Assembly: GCF_014205845.1 (NCBI RefSeq)
Contig: NZ_JACHCR010000023.1
Coordinates: forward strand, 60,636-124,635
Length of the DNA stretch: 64,000 nt
Reading direction: 5' to 3'
Origin: Mucilaginibacter cryoferens
GTDB lineage: Bacteria; Bacteroidota; Bacteroidia; Sphingobacteriales; Sphingobacteriaceae
Shown here in pieces: positions 37,567 through 47,220 of the stretch. Made by a program: the position numbers and the translations under genes. The number at the start of each line of letters is the position of its first letter. Positions within the stretch are counted from its first letter, which is position 1. The notes below the pieces were generated by a model. It did not search any database, was not told the DNA's origin, and worked only from the letters and a program-made list of their open reading frames with translations.

Positions 37567-38701
37567 ATGCTTAAACACGCCAGCATTTTCAGTGGCATAG
37601 GCGGGTTCGACCTCGCCGCATCCTGGCTCATTTGGGAGAATGTCTTTTCCTGTGAGAAAGACCCATTCTGCCGGAAGATCCTGCAACATTACTGGCCACA
37701 CACGACACATCATGATGATATATACCAATTCAAGGCAGATCGATATCGAGGACTTATTGACGTCCTCAGTGGGGGATTCCCCTGCCAGCCCTTCAGCCTC
37801 GCCGGAAAACGAAAGGGCAAAAAAGATGACCGCTACCTCTGGCCGGAAGCTCGCCGAATTATTACAGAGGTCCGGCCAAAGTGGATCGTTCTTGAGAACG
37901 TTGCTGGCCTCTTCACCATTTTGGAGCCGGAGAGTGTATCTGAAATGAAAACCCAGGCGATTGAGCTATTTTGTAAAAACGATAAATAGGAAACAAACAC
38001 CACCATTACCAGGCTACAGCGCCGAGTCATTGGAAGCATTATTTCAGAAATTGGATCAGCAGGATATCTACTTCCACAAATGGAAGACGGCACACCAATC
38101 CTTCTGTGTATTCCAGCTTGCTCCGTTAACGCCCCCCCACCGACGTGACAGAACATGGTTTGTTGCCCACGCCAAACACCCTGCAGATCGATCGGATAGT
38201 GTTCAACCCGCAAAGCTTGCAGGTCAAAGAACGTATGGGGAAGCACGGGAGATCAAGACAGCGTTCTATCAAAGATGGCCTGATCATGTTGGCAGCACAA
38301 TACAAACTCATTCCCACCGCAACAGCGATGGACAGCAGCCAGGCAACCGCAAAGATGAACCCTTCACATATAAAAAAAGACAGCCTGCACAGCATGACGC
38401 TGACCAGGCTCATCGCTATGCTTCCAACGCCAACGGCCAGGGATTGGAAGGCTCCGCAGGCCATTGAACACAAAAACGCGGAAGCCATCAGTTTACCTGG
38501 AACAATAAGGTTCCGGATTGGCATGAATGGCCAACTCAATCCCCGGTTTGTGGCCGAGATGATGGGCTTCCCCCCGGATTGGACGGAATTACCTTTCCAA
38601 AATGGCGAGGCCAAAGTATCAAAGCCTTCGGAAACGCCATAGTCCCGCAGGTAGCACTCGAACTATTCAGGTCCATTGAAGCTATAAATCCCGCTTTCTA
38701 A
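37567..38701 (+). pseudogene. Cytosine-5 DNA methyltransferase, broken
   Basis: The N-terminal 140 codons are a normal C5 methyltransferase (ASIFSGIGGFDLA; catalytic Cys73 in GGFPCQPFS; VLENVAG). The frame then meets a TAG at 37987. The same frame continues with family sequence (AGYLLPQMEDGTPILLCIPACSVNAP) to a run of seven C at 38132-38138, where one extra C moves HRRDRTWFVAHA into another frame. Later family segments (LLPTPTARDWK, MMGFPPDWTELPF) lie in a third frame, and SIKAFGNAIVPQVALELF in yet another. The gene thus has at least one stop and two to three frameshifts and is inactive as read. It would have protected the element from restriction. Confidence 0.8.
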
Positions 38702-38915
38702 AACTTTTTTCGCTGCTGCCTGACTATACGACAATGAACTGTTTTTAATAGTTGTGTTACACAGCTATACTTTGGTTTTTCCTATAGCAAGATGTCCTTT
38801 TGTCCGACAAAAATGCTACGCACCTTTTTGTCAGCCAACGGAATCTTGCCCTGAACTTCGGATCGTACCTCACCGAAGATCAGGGAGTGTCAAAAACTCG
38901 CAACTCGTTTTCTTT

Positions 38916-39329
38916 ATGACCGCCAAGCGAATTTTAAAAGGCCGGCCGGCCATGAGCGAAGGAAAACGCGTCAGGAAGATTGACGCGCGCTTCACGGAAG
39001 AGGAATATAGAATGATTGTGGAATTAGAGCAGGTGCTGGGCGTTCGCAAGACAGATCTGGTCAGGACAAGGTTATTGCAGAACAGCCCGGCCATTCTCTT
39101 AAATGCCAAAGAGCTCATCGCTTTACTGGATAAGATAGGTGCCGAATTAGGCCGTTCAGGAAATAACATAAATCAACTGGCCAGGTACGCCAATATTCTT
39201 CAATTGAAAGCAATATTATCGCCGGTTGTCGCCGAAAGGTTTAACGCTCTTTTTGAAACTTATCTCCAAAACCAAAAAGATTTAGAAATTACTTTACGGA
39301 AGGTGATCCGCCTGATTGGACAAAAGTAA
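38916..39329 (+). CDS. mobC: Mobilisation accessory protein MobC
   Basis: A 137-residue protein from the ATG at 38916 (MTAKRILKGRPA); the longer frame upstream is not protein-like. The N-terminal ribbon-helix-helix region (KIDARFTEEEYRMIVELEQVLGVRKTDLVR) and the MobC segment GAELGRSGNNINQLARYAN are typical. MobC opens the DNA at oriT for the relaxase. Similar short repeats flank the gene on both sides. Confidence 0.9.
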   Translation: MTAKRILKGRPAMSEGKRVRKIDARFTEEEYRMIVELEQVLGVRKTDLVRTRLLQNSPAILLNAKELIALLDKIGAELGRSGNNINQLARYANILQLKAILSPVVAERFNALFETYLQNQKDLEITLRKVIRLIGQK

Positions 39330-39597
39330 CGGTGTAACCAGCTATTAAGTAACTGTTTGGACAGCTATAATATAGCTACTGAACTCGGCCATTTGATATA
39401 TAATTACAGTGTTACATAGGTATAATATAAATAGTAATGAGACATCATTAGTTACATAGGTATACTGATACATCATATCCGGATATATCACCATATAGAT
39501 AGGTGGTATTACAGTTACTTGATTACGTAGTTAGGTAGTTCATATCGAACCGGTTATTTGGATACATAGATACATGGTTATTTAGCTATCGGACTAT
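39330..39597. other. Candidate oriT region with repeats GTTACATAGGTATA
   Basis: AT-rich and free of genes. Exact copies of GTTACATAGGTATA lie at 39411 and 39451, 40 bp apart; weaker versions are at about 39561 and, upstream of mobC, at about 38756 (GTTACACAGCTATAC). The position between mobC and the relaxase gene is where an oriT is expected, so these may be relaxosome-binding repeats. No nick-site consensus could be assigned. Confidence 0.45.
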
Positions 39598-40956
39598 ATG
39601 GTTATAAGAATATTATCCAAATCAGCCGCCTTTCATGGCGTGGAATATAATACCGACAAGATCAAAAACAAAAAGGGGGAATTAATGATCGTTTCTGGGT
39701 TTGGACCCTTACAGGGATTAGGCAACCTCAAGCCGGAAGATTATAAAAATTACCTTAAAGCAGTATCGGCGCAAAACAAAAGGGTTAAATCACCGCAGTT
39801 ACACGCGGTGATTTCCGCCAAAGGAAGAGCATACGATAAACAGCAATTAACAACTATTGCAGCGCAATGGTTAGCCACGATGGGTTATGGCAAGCAGCCT
39901 TACCTTGTAGTTTTTCACAAAGATACCGGCAATAACCATGTACACGTAGTATCTACCCGCATCGGTAAGGACGGAAAAAAGATCAGCAGCGCGTTTGAAA
40001 ATATCCGCGCCATAATGAACCTCAACAAAATCATGGGATTGGATGAGCAGGTTACTGTAAAAAACGATATTGAAAAAGCCTTTAGCTATAGTATCTCCAC
40101 TAAAGCGCAGTTGATGATGATCCTGGAAGAACGGGGTTATGTTTTGAAGGAAAGCGGGGATCATCTCGATATCATCAAATTTGGAATAAAACTCGATGAA
40201 ATAGCCTTGTCCCGTATTACCAACCACTTAATGCCTTATAAACCGGATTTGCACAGACATACGCAGCTTAAAGCAATTATGCTCAAGTACGCCGCTCAAT
40301 ATGATACTGCTTTAAAACAAAATACCTCGCCCTTACCAGGCGGGTTCAATAAGCTGGCTAATGGTTACACTTCTGAATTAGCCGACTACTTAAAGGAAAA
40401 GCACGGTTTGGTTTTGATAATTCATGCGAAGGGTGATAAACAACCGTATGGGTATTCTATCATCGATCACCCCGGTAGAACTGTATATAAAGGAGGTGAC
40501 ATTATTCCTTTAAATGCTTTACTGGAAATCGGCACCCCGCAAAGAGGTACGGACAATAATCAACCCTTCATACCATCGCCTGGCCCGGCTGAAAAAGATA
40601 TAAACGCGGAAACTATTAATTATTATTCGGCGCTTCTAAAAGCAGCTCTTTATAATTATCCCAACCTGGCGCAAGGCCTCCACCATCAGGGATTTACACT
40701 TCTTAATAATGGCAATGAACTGGTTTTAGTAGATCAAGGTTTGGATGTCGTTATTCCGGTAAATGACCTGTTGAATGAAGCAGACCTGGGGTATTTAATT
40801 CAGCAATTTACCCGGCACAATGATGTCAACCGGGAATTACAAGTACAATTTGTAATCCCATTGCAAGGCATAAATATCGCCGGCGACATCGATGATGAAC
40901 AGATTAATGGCCGGAACCGCAGGCGGAAACGCAAAGCAAGGACGAACACCCGCTAA
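39598..40956 (+). CDS. Relaxase/mobilisation nuclease (MobB type)
   Basis: A 452-residue relaxase. The metal-binding three-His motif is His107...His114-x-His116 (VVFHKDTGNNHVHVVSTRI). The Tyr that attacks DNA is probably Tyr17 in HGVEYNTDK. The remainder is poorly conserved, ending in a basic tail RRKRKART. It nicks at oriT and leads the strand into the recipient. Confidence 0.9.
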   Translation: MVIRILSKSAAFHGVEYNTDKIKNKKGELMIVSGFGPLQGLGNLKPEDYKNYLKAVSAQNKRVKSPQLHAVISAKGRAYDKQQLTTIAAQWLATMGYGKQPYLVVFHKDTGNNHVHVVSTRIGKDGKKISSAFENIRAIMNLNKIMGLDEQVTVKNDIEKAFSYSISTKAQLMMILEERGYVLKESGDHLDIIKFGIKLDEIALSRITNHLMPYKPDLHRHTQLKAIMLKYAAQYDTALKQNTSPLPGGFNKLANGYTSELADYLKEKHGLVLIIHAKGDKQPYGYSIIDHPGRTVYKGGDIIPLNALLEIGTPQRGTDNNQPFIPSPGPAEKDINAETINYYSALLKAALYNYPNLAQGLHHQGFTLLNNGNELVLVDQGLDVVIPVNDLLNEADLGYLIQQFTRHNDVNRELQVQFVIPLQGINIAGDIDDEQINGRNRRRKRKARTNTR

Positions 40957-41036
40957 GCTGTTTATGATCACTCGCCTCCATTAAATAACCTGCTCGCTCA
41001 AGATCACTACTCCATATATCCAAATCAACAAACATC

Positions 41037-41672
41037 ATGGTCATCATCATAGGAAACCAGAAAGGGGGTGCCGGAAAAAGCACGCTCACTTTATTACTGG
41101 CCAATTACCTGGTCCAGGTCAAAAAACGAAAAGTTACCGTCATCGACATGGATTACCAGCAGTCCATTGCTCAGAAATTTGAAAAAGCAAAACTATTGGA
41201 AAACCCAGAACCCTATGAGGTAATCGCCGCAAGCCTGGATGATTATCCGGCCATGGAAGACTTGCTCTACAACAGTGGTGAACAGGTGGTATTAATCGAT
41301 TTGCCCGGCAAGCTTGACGACGATGGACTAATCCCGGTATTCAGGTCGGCCAACCTGGTGATTTGTCCATTTTCCTATGATGAATTCAGCTTTAATTCTA
41401 CGATATTATTTTCCGTGGTGTTGCGTAAGATCAACCCCGAAGTGATGCTCACCTACGTACCCAACCGTATTAAGGCTAATGTCCGGTACGAAACACAATT
41501 GGAAGTCGATGAACAATTGCAGAAGTTGGGTTCGGTTACGCCGGTATTGCCGGATCGTATAGACTTTCAGCGTACCAATACGTTTCAAACTCCGCTCTCG
41601 CTCATCCCGGCCATCAGGCCAGTATTTGAAATAATCTACCAAAACCACATTGCCAAACCCGCTACCCCATGA
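41037..41672 (+). CDS. ParA-family ATPase (TraA-like)
   Basis: A 211-residue P-loop protein with the deviant Walker A KGGAGKST (9-16), Walker B VVLIDLPG and the VIDMDYQQS switch. In CTnDOT-type elements this gene is called traA and begins the transfer operon. It overlaps the next gene by 4 bp. Confidence 0.92.
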   Translation: MVIIIGNQKGGAGKSTLTLLLANYLVQVKKRKVTVIDMDYQQSIAQKFEKAKLLENPEPYEVIAASLDDYPAMEDLLYNSGEQVVLIDLPGKLDDDGLIPVFRSANLVICPFSYDEFSFNSTILFSVVLRKINPEVMLTYVPNRIKANVRYETQLEVDEQLQKLGSVTPVLPDRIDFQRTNTFQTPLSLIPAIRPVFEIIYQNHIAKPATP

Positions 41673-42013
41673 CCGAAATAAAATCACTGGCCGATGAATT
41701 ACGCCAAAAGATCAACCAACCAGCCGGCACGAAAAGCAAAGATGCTGTCGTAAAAAAGGCCAAAGCGGAAAAGCCGGCCAAACTGGAAATTCCACCGATC
41801 CTGGAAATCATCAGGGCTTACGATACCTCTGGTTTTAAAAACATGGTACACGTTCGGTTTGATGCGCAAACAGCACAAACGATGAACCACCTTAAAATGG
41901 CGACGGGCATCGATGTTTCCAAAGTTGTCGCTTTTTCGGTACATGAACTCCTTCGGCAAAACCCCGAACTCAAAACAATCATCAAACAATTTATTCAAAA
42001 CCTCGAATTATGA
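41669..42013 (+). CDS. DUF3408-family conjugation protein
   Basis: A 114-residue protein with a Lys-rich N-terminus and a compact C-terminal domain (MVHVRFDAQTAQTMNHLKMATGIDVSKVVAFSVHELL) like the ribbon-helix-helix part of DUF3408 (TraB/TraC-like). Starts at ATGA overlap with parA and itself overlaps the next gene. Confidence 0.8.
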   Translation: MTEIKSLADELRQKINQPAGTKSKDAVVKKAKAEKPAKLEIPPILEIIRAYDTSGFKNMVHVRFDAQTAQTMNHLKMATGIDVSKVVAFSVHELLRQNPELKTIIKQFIQNLEL

Positions 42014-42360
42014 ACTGGTTACATTTTGGCCTGTGGGTCACAGGTATTTATATCCTGTATTATTTAGTCAATATTTTGATTGATAACGCAATTGCCTCGC
42101 GTTCGCCAGACGGTAAGGAGATCACCAAAGAACTCACCTTTATGGTCGATGAAAAACCACAGGTTATGGAGTACAAACCCGAAACGATTCCTATCGTCAC
42201 CAAATCTTCCACTTCTTCTCCAGTGGCCGCTACTGTTTATGCCAATCCCGTTCAAAAGGCCGAACCTGCGATCATCGGTTCCGGTGGGGTTATCCTGAAA
42301 GATCTGTTCAACCTGGCCAGGCAGGATGCTTTGATTTACATCCGTTCCGTTAGCTATTAG
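42010..42360 (+). CDS. Small membrane protein of the transfer operon (TraD-like position)
   Basis: A 116-residue protein with one N-terminal membrane helix (WLHFGLWVTGIYILYYLVNILI), then a soluble Pro/Thr-rich linker. No family is recognised; the position corresponds to traD in related elements. ATGA overlap with the previous gene; 4 bp to the next. Confidence 0.6.
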   Translation: MNWLHFGLWVTGIYILYYLVNILIDNAIASRSPDGKEITKELTFMVDEKPQVMEYKPETIPIVTKSSTSSPVAATVYANPVQKAEPAIIGSGGVILKDLFNLARQDALIYIRSVSY

Positions 42361-42364
42361 TCCC

Positions 42365-42670
42365 ATGCGCGTTAAAAAACGAATGATTGCTGCATTTGCG
42401 GTCTGCCTTTTAGCGATAAACGCCACGGCCCAGGCTCCTGGCCTGTCCGAAATGCAACAGGCGAGAGACGATCTGACCGCCAACTTCTTTTCGGCTTTAG
42501 ATTGCTCACTCGTGCTGGCCGGGATCTTCGGTATCCTCGGCGCGGTAAAGATCTACCACAATTGGCAAATGGGCAAAGACCGGATCACATCCGATGTAGC
42601 TGCATGGTTTTATGCGGCTTTTTTCATGATGCTTTCCGGCATTTTTCTCCGGGCAGTATTCGGCATTTAG
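42365..42670 (+). CDS. traE: DUF4134/TraE-like pilin protein, copy 1
   Basis: A 101-residue protein with a cleavable leader (to about residue 22, NATAQA) and two membrane helices (LVLAGIFGILGAVKIYHNW; WFYAAFFMMLSGIFLRAVFGI), the layout of VirB2-like TraE. A second, divergent copy follows. Confidence 0.85.
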   Translation: MRVKKRMIAAFAVCLLAINATAQAPGLSEMQQARDDLTANFFSALDCSLVLAGIFGILGAVKIYHNWQMGKDRITSDVAAWFYAAFFMMLSGIFLRAVFGI

Positions 42671-42750
42671 CCCTATGGCCCATTATCCCAGGCGGTCCCC
42701 TCCAGGCCGCTTTTCTATGTCCCCGAATTTTTAATTAACCCAAAATCATC

Positions 42751-43059
42751 ATGAACAAAATCAAAAAGTTATGGACTACAGCCGTGCTGCTCGTCCTTTC
42801 CGGCGCACCCGCTTTTGCGCAAAATGGTGTTAACGGCTTGAACACCGCCACCACAACCCTAAAAACCTATGTCGACCCGGTAACCAATATCGCCCTGGTC
42901 ATAGGCGGCATCGTAGGTATCGTCGGCGCCATCCGCGTTTATTCCAAATGGAACTCCGGTGACCAGGACATCAACAAGGAGTTGATGGGCTGGGGCGGTT
43001 CCTGCGTATTTCTCGTGGTTTCCGCGTTGATCATCAAAGCTTTCTTTGGATTAAGCTAA
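42751..43059 (+). CDS. traE: DUF4134/TraE-like pilin protein, copy 2
   Basis: A 102-residue protein with a leader (GAPAFAQ) and two helices (IALVIGGIVGIVGAIRVYSKW; SCVFLVVSALIIKAFFGL). Stop and start of the next gene overlap by one base (TAATG). This copy is the closer match to the usual TraE. Likely pilus or channel subunit. Confidence 0.88.
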   Translation: MNKIKKLWTTAVLLVLSGAPAFAQNGVNGLNTATTTLKTYVDPVTNIALVIGGIVGIVGAIRVYSKWNSGDQDINKELMGWGGSCVFLVVSALIIKAFFGLS

Positions 43060-43367
43060 TGGCCAAACGTTTTGCAGTATACAAGGGGCTTCAAAAGCCC
43101 CTTGTATTTCGCGGGTTCAAAGGTAAGTTTATCTACTGGGGCCTCGGTTCCGTTTTGGCTGGCCTCGTATTAGGCGCATTGGCCATGTCACTTATCAACA
43201 TGTACTTCGGTGCCATGGTGCTCATCGGTTGTATCGTCGGCGGCCTGTTTATTACGGCTGGAAAACAGAAAGGTGGCCTCCACAGCAAAACCCGCGCCCA
43301 GGGAATTTTCGTCCACCAGCTTCATCTCAAAAAAATCAATCAGTATGCCCGCGAAACAAATATTTAA
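43059..43367 (+). CDS. traF: DUF4133/TraF-like protein (VirB3 type)
   Basis: A 102-residue protein with KGLQKPLVFRGFKGKFIYWG at the start and two membrane helices (LGSVLAGLVLGALAMSLINMYFG; MVLIGCIVGGLFITAG), the typical VirB3-like TraF. It overlaps the traG start by 23 bp. Confidence 0.9.
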   Translation: MAKRFAVYKGLQKPLVFRGFKGKFIYWGLGSVLAGLVLGALAMSLINMYFGAMVLIGCIVGGLFITAGKQKGGLHSKTRAQGIFVHQLHLKKINQYARETNI

Positions 43368-45786
43368 AATACCCTTTATCGGGGTGGATAAAAGCGGAGT
43401 TTATGACCTGCTCATTGGCCTTAATGGAGAATTTTCTGCTATTATCAAGATGACCAACCCCGTTATCCGCTATAGCGCATCCCATGCCGGCTATGATGAG
43501 TTCCACCAACTGCTTATTAACGTGGTTAAGATCCTGGGGGATGGTTATATACTGCAAAAGCAGGATATCATCAGTCGTTCGGTTTATCCTTTATTACCTG
43601 CCGATGAATACCTGCAGCAGAATTATAACCGCCATTTTGCAGGCCGGGATTACCAACAGGTCAACACTTATTTAACGATTACCCGCCAGGTAAAAAAAGG
43701 CAGTTTTTATGTATATGACCCGAAAAGCCTACGGGATTTCCGGCAGGCGATCAATAAGGTGGTCGATATTCTGGATGCGGCTAAGACCGCTCCTGCATTG
43801 CTGAACGAGGCAGCGATCAATTTATTGATCATGCAGATCCTGGCCATGAATTTTAGCGCAGATCAACTGGCCTTAAACAATTTCGCGCCGGGTGATACAG
43901 AGATTAAGTCCGGTGACCGGGTAATACGGAATATCAGCCTCATTAATATTGACAACATTGATTTACCCCAGGAGGTGGGTACCCACATCGAACGGAATGA
44001 AAAAGAAACCTTGAAGGGTTTTCCTGTCGATTTTCTTTCCTTCCTTTTTAATGTTCCGGGATTCGATGCCATCCTGTTTAACCAGGTCATCGATATTCCA
44101 AGCCAGACGGGCACATTAAATAAGCTGGAATTGAAGAAGAAACGCCATTCCGGTATTCCGGACCCGGCAAACATGCTCTGTGTGGAAGATATAGATTTAT
44201 TGCTCAATGATGTGGCCCGGAACAGCCAGTTACTGGTGAACTGCCATTTCAATATTATTGTTGCCGCAGGCCGGGAACAAATGGAAAAGGCCGGCAATTT
44301 TATTGAAAGCGCGCTATTTCAACTGGGGATCATTCCAAGCAAGAACGCTTATAATCAGCTGGAACTTTTCCGCTCAGCCCTACCGGGTAATGCGGTAGAA
44401 CTAAAGGCATATGATTGGTTCCTGACCACCTGCGACGCTGCTTTATGCTTCTTTTTTAAAGAGTCCATGCCGGTGGATGAGCCATCCGATTTCTTGATCC
44501 GCTTTGCCGACAGGCAGGGCATACCCGTGGGTATCGACCCCGCTGATCTGCCCATGCGCACGGGCCGCATCAATAACCGCAATAAGTTTGTGCTTGGCCC
44601 TTCGGGTTCCGGCAAATCTTACTTCGTCAACAGTTTCGTGGAGCAGTACATGTTGTATAACATGGATGTGGTTATTGTCGATACCGGCCATTCCTATTCC
44701 GGTTTATGTTCCTATTACAATGGGAAGTATATCACCTATTCTGAAAAAGAGCCGATCACCATGAACCCTTTCCGGATCGAGGAATCGGAATACAATATCG
44801 AAAAGAAAGATTTCCTGTGCACACTCATTGGTGTGGCCTGGAAAGGTGCCGAAGGTAGCTTTAACCCGGTGGAGCGCGATGTGATCGCCAACGTGATTTC
44901 GGCCTATTTCAGTAAATTCTTTGCCGAAAAAGGTGTGCTGAAGTTTGATACCTTCTATGAATTTGCATTACAAAAAATCCCGGAGATCAAAAACGAGGAA
45001 CATATCCCTTTTGACCTGCATGAGTTCCGTTATGTCTTAAAGAAGTTCTATAAGGGCGGGGAATTCGCCACGATACTGAATAAAGAAGCGGATAAATCAC
45101 TGTTTACCGAACGCTTTATAGTCTTTGAAATTGATTCTATCAAAGAATCGAAAATCTTGTTTCCGATTGTAACACTGATCATTATGGATGTGTTTATCCA
45201 GAAGATGCGTTTCCGTAAAGACCAGCGCAAGTGTTTAATTGTGGAAGAAGCATGGAAAGCGATTGCCAGCCCGCTCATGGCCGGGTACTTGTTGTACCTC
45301 TATAAAACCGTTCGTAAATTCTGGGGGGAGGCCATCGTGGTCACCCAGGAACTGGGTGATATTATCGGTAATGCCGTGGTGAAAGACAGCATCATCAATA
45401 ACTCTGATACCATCTGCCTGCTTGACCAGACCAGGTTCAAAGACAACTATAAGGAAATCGCCGCCTTACTTTCTATCAACGAAACCGAGCGCCGCAAGAT
45501 CTTTACCATTAATCAGCTGGACAACAAGGATAACCGTGGACGCTTTAAAGAAGTGTATATCCGGCGCGGTTCGATTGGCGAGGTTTACGGTGTGGAAGTA
45601 TCCTTACAGCAATATTTGACCTACACAACCGAAAAGCCCGAAAAATCCGCGGTTGAAATTTACACTGGTGCATTTGGCTCTTACCCGTCCGGGCTGGACG
45701 AATTTATAAAAGACCTCGATCACAGCAAATTGTCTATAGATGAGTTTATCCGCCGCGTCAACCAAAGTGGTGCTCCATTCCATTAA
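43345..45786 (+). CDS. traG: VirB4-type conjugation ATPase TraG
   Basis: An 813-residue ATPase that powers the channel. I use the ATG at 43345 (MPAKQIFKIPFIG); the longer frame to 43210 overlaps traF. Walker A is GPSGSGKS at about residue 417 and Walker B is CLIVEEAWKAI. The central VirB4 domain and the C-terminal motifs (VVTQELGDI) are complete. Confidence 0.95.
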   Translation: MPAKQIFKIPFIGVDKSGVYDLLIGLNGEFSAIIKMTNPVIRYSASHAGYDEFHQLLINVVKILGDGYILQKQDIISRSVYPLLPADEYLQQNYNRHFAGRDYQQVNTYLTITRQVKKGSFYVYDPKSLRDFRQAINKVVDILDAAKTAPALLNEAAINLLIMQILAMNFSADQLALNNFAPGDTEIKSGDRVIRNISLINIDNIDLPQEVGTHIERNEKETLKGFPVDFLSFLFNVPGFDAILFNQVIDIPSQTGTLNKLELKKKRHSGIPDPANMLCVEDIDLLLNDVARNSQLLVNCHFNIIVAAGREQMEKAGNFIESALFQLGIIPSKNAYNQLELFRSALPGNAVELKAYDWFLTTCDAALCFFFKESMPVDEPSDFLIRFADRQGIPVGIDPADLPMRTGRINNRNKFVLGPSGSGKSYFVNSFVEQYMLYNMDVVIVDTGHSYSGLCSYYNGKYITYSEKEPITMNPFRIEESEYNIEKKDFLCTLIGVAWKGAEGSFNPVERDVIANVISAYFSKFFAEKGVLKFDTFYEFALQKIPEIKNEEHIPFDLHEFRYVLKKFYKGGEFATILNKEADKSLFTERFIVFEIDSIKESKILFPIVTLIIMDVFIQKMRFRKDQRKCLIVEEAWKAIASPLMAGYLLYLYKTVRKFWGEAIVVTQELGDIIGNAVVKDSIINNSDTICLLDQTRFKDNYKEIAALLSINETERRKIFTINQLDNKDNRGRFKEVYIRRGSIGEVYGVEVSLQQYLTYTTEKPEKSAVEIYTGAFGSYPSGLDEFIKDLDHSKLSIDEFIRRVNQSGAPFH

Positions 45787-45803
45787 TCTCTAATCCTTAT
45801 ACC

Positions 45804-46469
45804 ATGAAAAAGCACCTGTTACTTTCCGCTTTTTGCATTTCGCTTTCTGTGCTAAAAGCCCAGACCATCTATGTTGATCCTGTCACCGCCGCCGCTATGC
45901 TGGCACACAGCGCTGTAATTAATGGACAACTCAATACCACCAATGATAATTTAAGCGCTATTGAACGGGGGCAATTGGCCGTTACCGGTCAGCTGGTCAT
46001 CGTCAACAACATGCAGGACAAGATCTATAAGGGGCTAAGCGAAGTTGCCGGGGTTATGAACAGCTTAAGCACGATTAAAGACATCGCCGGGATCGGCACT
46101 GATATCGTTAGCAATGTGCAACAGGCTGTAAAAACGGCCACATCCGACCCGGTATTGCTATTATTTGCGGAGCAGGGTGCCCGTGATTTTGAAGACCGCG
46201 CCCTCAGGCTGGCGGTCGATGTAAACGCTTTTGTACTTAAAGGAGGTAAATCAAATTTGATGGATTCCGGCGAACGTGCGAAACTGCTCAACCACATTGC
46301 GGATGAACTCCGCATTCTGCGTGGCATCGCCTACGGCATGCAACGCGCCATGTACTGGGCCAAAATGCGTGGCTTATGGAAATCACTGAATCCCTGGGTC
46401 GAATGGCAGAACATGGATGTACAGATTGCGAATAGTGTATTGTCAGAAGCTAAATACCTTAAAAAATGA
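45804..46469 (+). CDS. TraI-like periplasmic conjugation protein, paralog 1
   Basis: A 221-residue secreted protein (signal to about residue 19) with long helices. The C-terminal signature (PVLLLFAEQGARDFEDRALRL, GMQRAMYWAKMRGLWKSLNPW) is shared with the paralog at 47221. It is in the DUF4141/TraI position and resembles VirB5, a minor pilus component. Confidence 0.7.
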   Translation: MKKHLLLSAFCISLSVLKAQTIYVDPVTAAAMLAHSAVINGQLNTTNDNLSAIERGQLAVTGQLVIVNNMQDKIYKGLSEVAGVMNSLSTIKDIAGIGTDIVSNVQQAVKTATSDPVLLLFAEQGARDFEDRALRLAVDVNAFVLKGGKSNLMDSGERAKLLNHIADELRILRGIAYGMQRAMYWAKMRGLWKSLNPWVEWQNMDVQIANSVLSEAKYLKK

Positions 46470-47149
46470 TTTCCATGAAAGTATTTATCCTTTGCCCCAT
46501 TATACTGCTGCTCCATTCAATATCTTGTTTCGCGCAGCAAAAAGCATTAAACATTGCAGGCATCTGGCAACTCGTTGATGAATCGAAATCGGAAAATGCC
46601 CTGCAGGTTAAGGCCAGGAATAAACAAACAGTCAACACTGCCGACGAATACACCAACAAAACCATGCTGGCGAAACTCAAAAACACCTACCGAACCATCC
46701 AACAGCGCTATAGTACACTTGGCACTGCCATCAATGCGGCGACCGTAGGCTTGGATGCCAAACCCATGATGGAACAGATCATCAGCAACCAGTCCGAATT
46801 ATACAACCTCGCCAAAAACAACCCGGCCATCATGGCCCTGGCCTACAAAACCGAAATCGCTTTTGCCGACAAAGCGCAGATGCTCATTCGCTACCTTATA
46901 GGTATTTGCATCAGTATCGGCGATATCAACCAGATGAAGGCCTCCGACCGCAAGATCCTCTTTGATTACCTACTTTCGGAACTGAGTAACCTTGAAGACT
47001 TATCCAGCAACCTCAATAATGCTGTTCGGTACGCCAACCTGAATTCCCTTATCCGTTCTGCAAATCCACTCCGGGGATACATAGACCAGGATAAGGAGAT
47101 CGCCGGGAACATCATTACGAATGCTAAACCGATCCTGATGCCAAAATAA
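46466..47149 (+). CDS. TraI-like periplasmic conjugation protein, paralog 2 (divergent)
   Basis: A 227-residue secreted helical protein (signal to about residue 24). It keeps the overall layout (N-P-A-I-M-A-L-A-Y, then 'R-x-A-N-L-N-S-L-I' and a final ITNAKPIL) but few identical residues with paralogs 1 and 3. Start overlaps paralog 1 by 4 bp (an inner Met is at 46475). Confidence 0.6.
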   Translation: MISMKVFILCPIILLLHSISCFAQQKALNIAGIWQLVDESKSENALQVKARNKQTVNTADEYTNKTMLAKLKNTYRTIQQRYSTLGTAINAATVGLDAKPMMEQIISNQSELYNLAKNNPAIMALAYKTEIAFADKAQMLIRYLIGICISIGDINQMKASDRKILFDYLLSELSNLEDLSSNLNNAVRYANLNSLIRSANPLRGYIDQDKEIAGNIITNAKPILMPK

Positions 47150-47220
47150 AATTAAAGGCATCAGGAGAGTTCTTAGCTACAATAAAAAAATAATTAAATC
47201 CAGCTAAAACACCTCAAAAA

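Noticed and set aside
38754..38915. Longer start for mobC
   Set aside because: The first 54 codons lack any relation to MobC; the ATG at 38916 fits the family length.
43210..43344. Longer start for traG
   Set aside because: The extra 45 codons lie within traF in another frame and do not resemble a TraG N-terminus.
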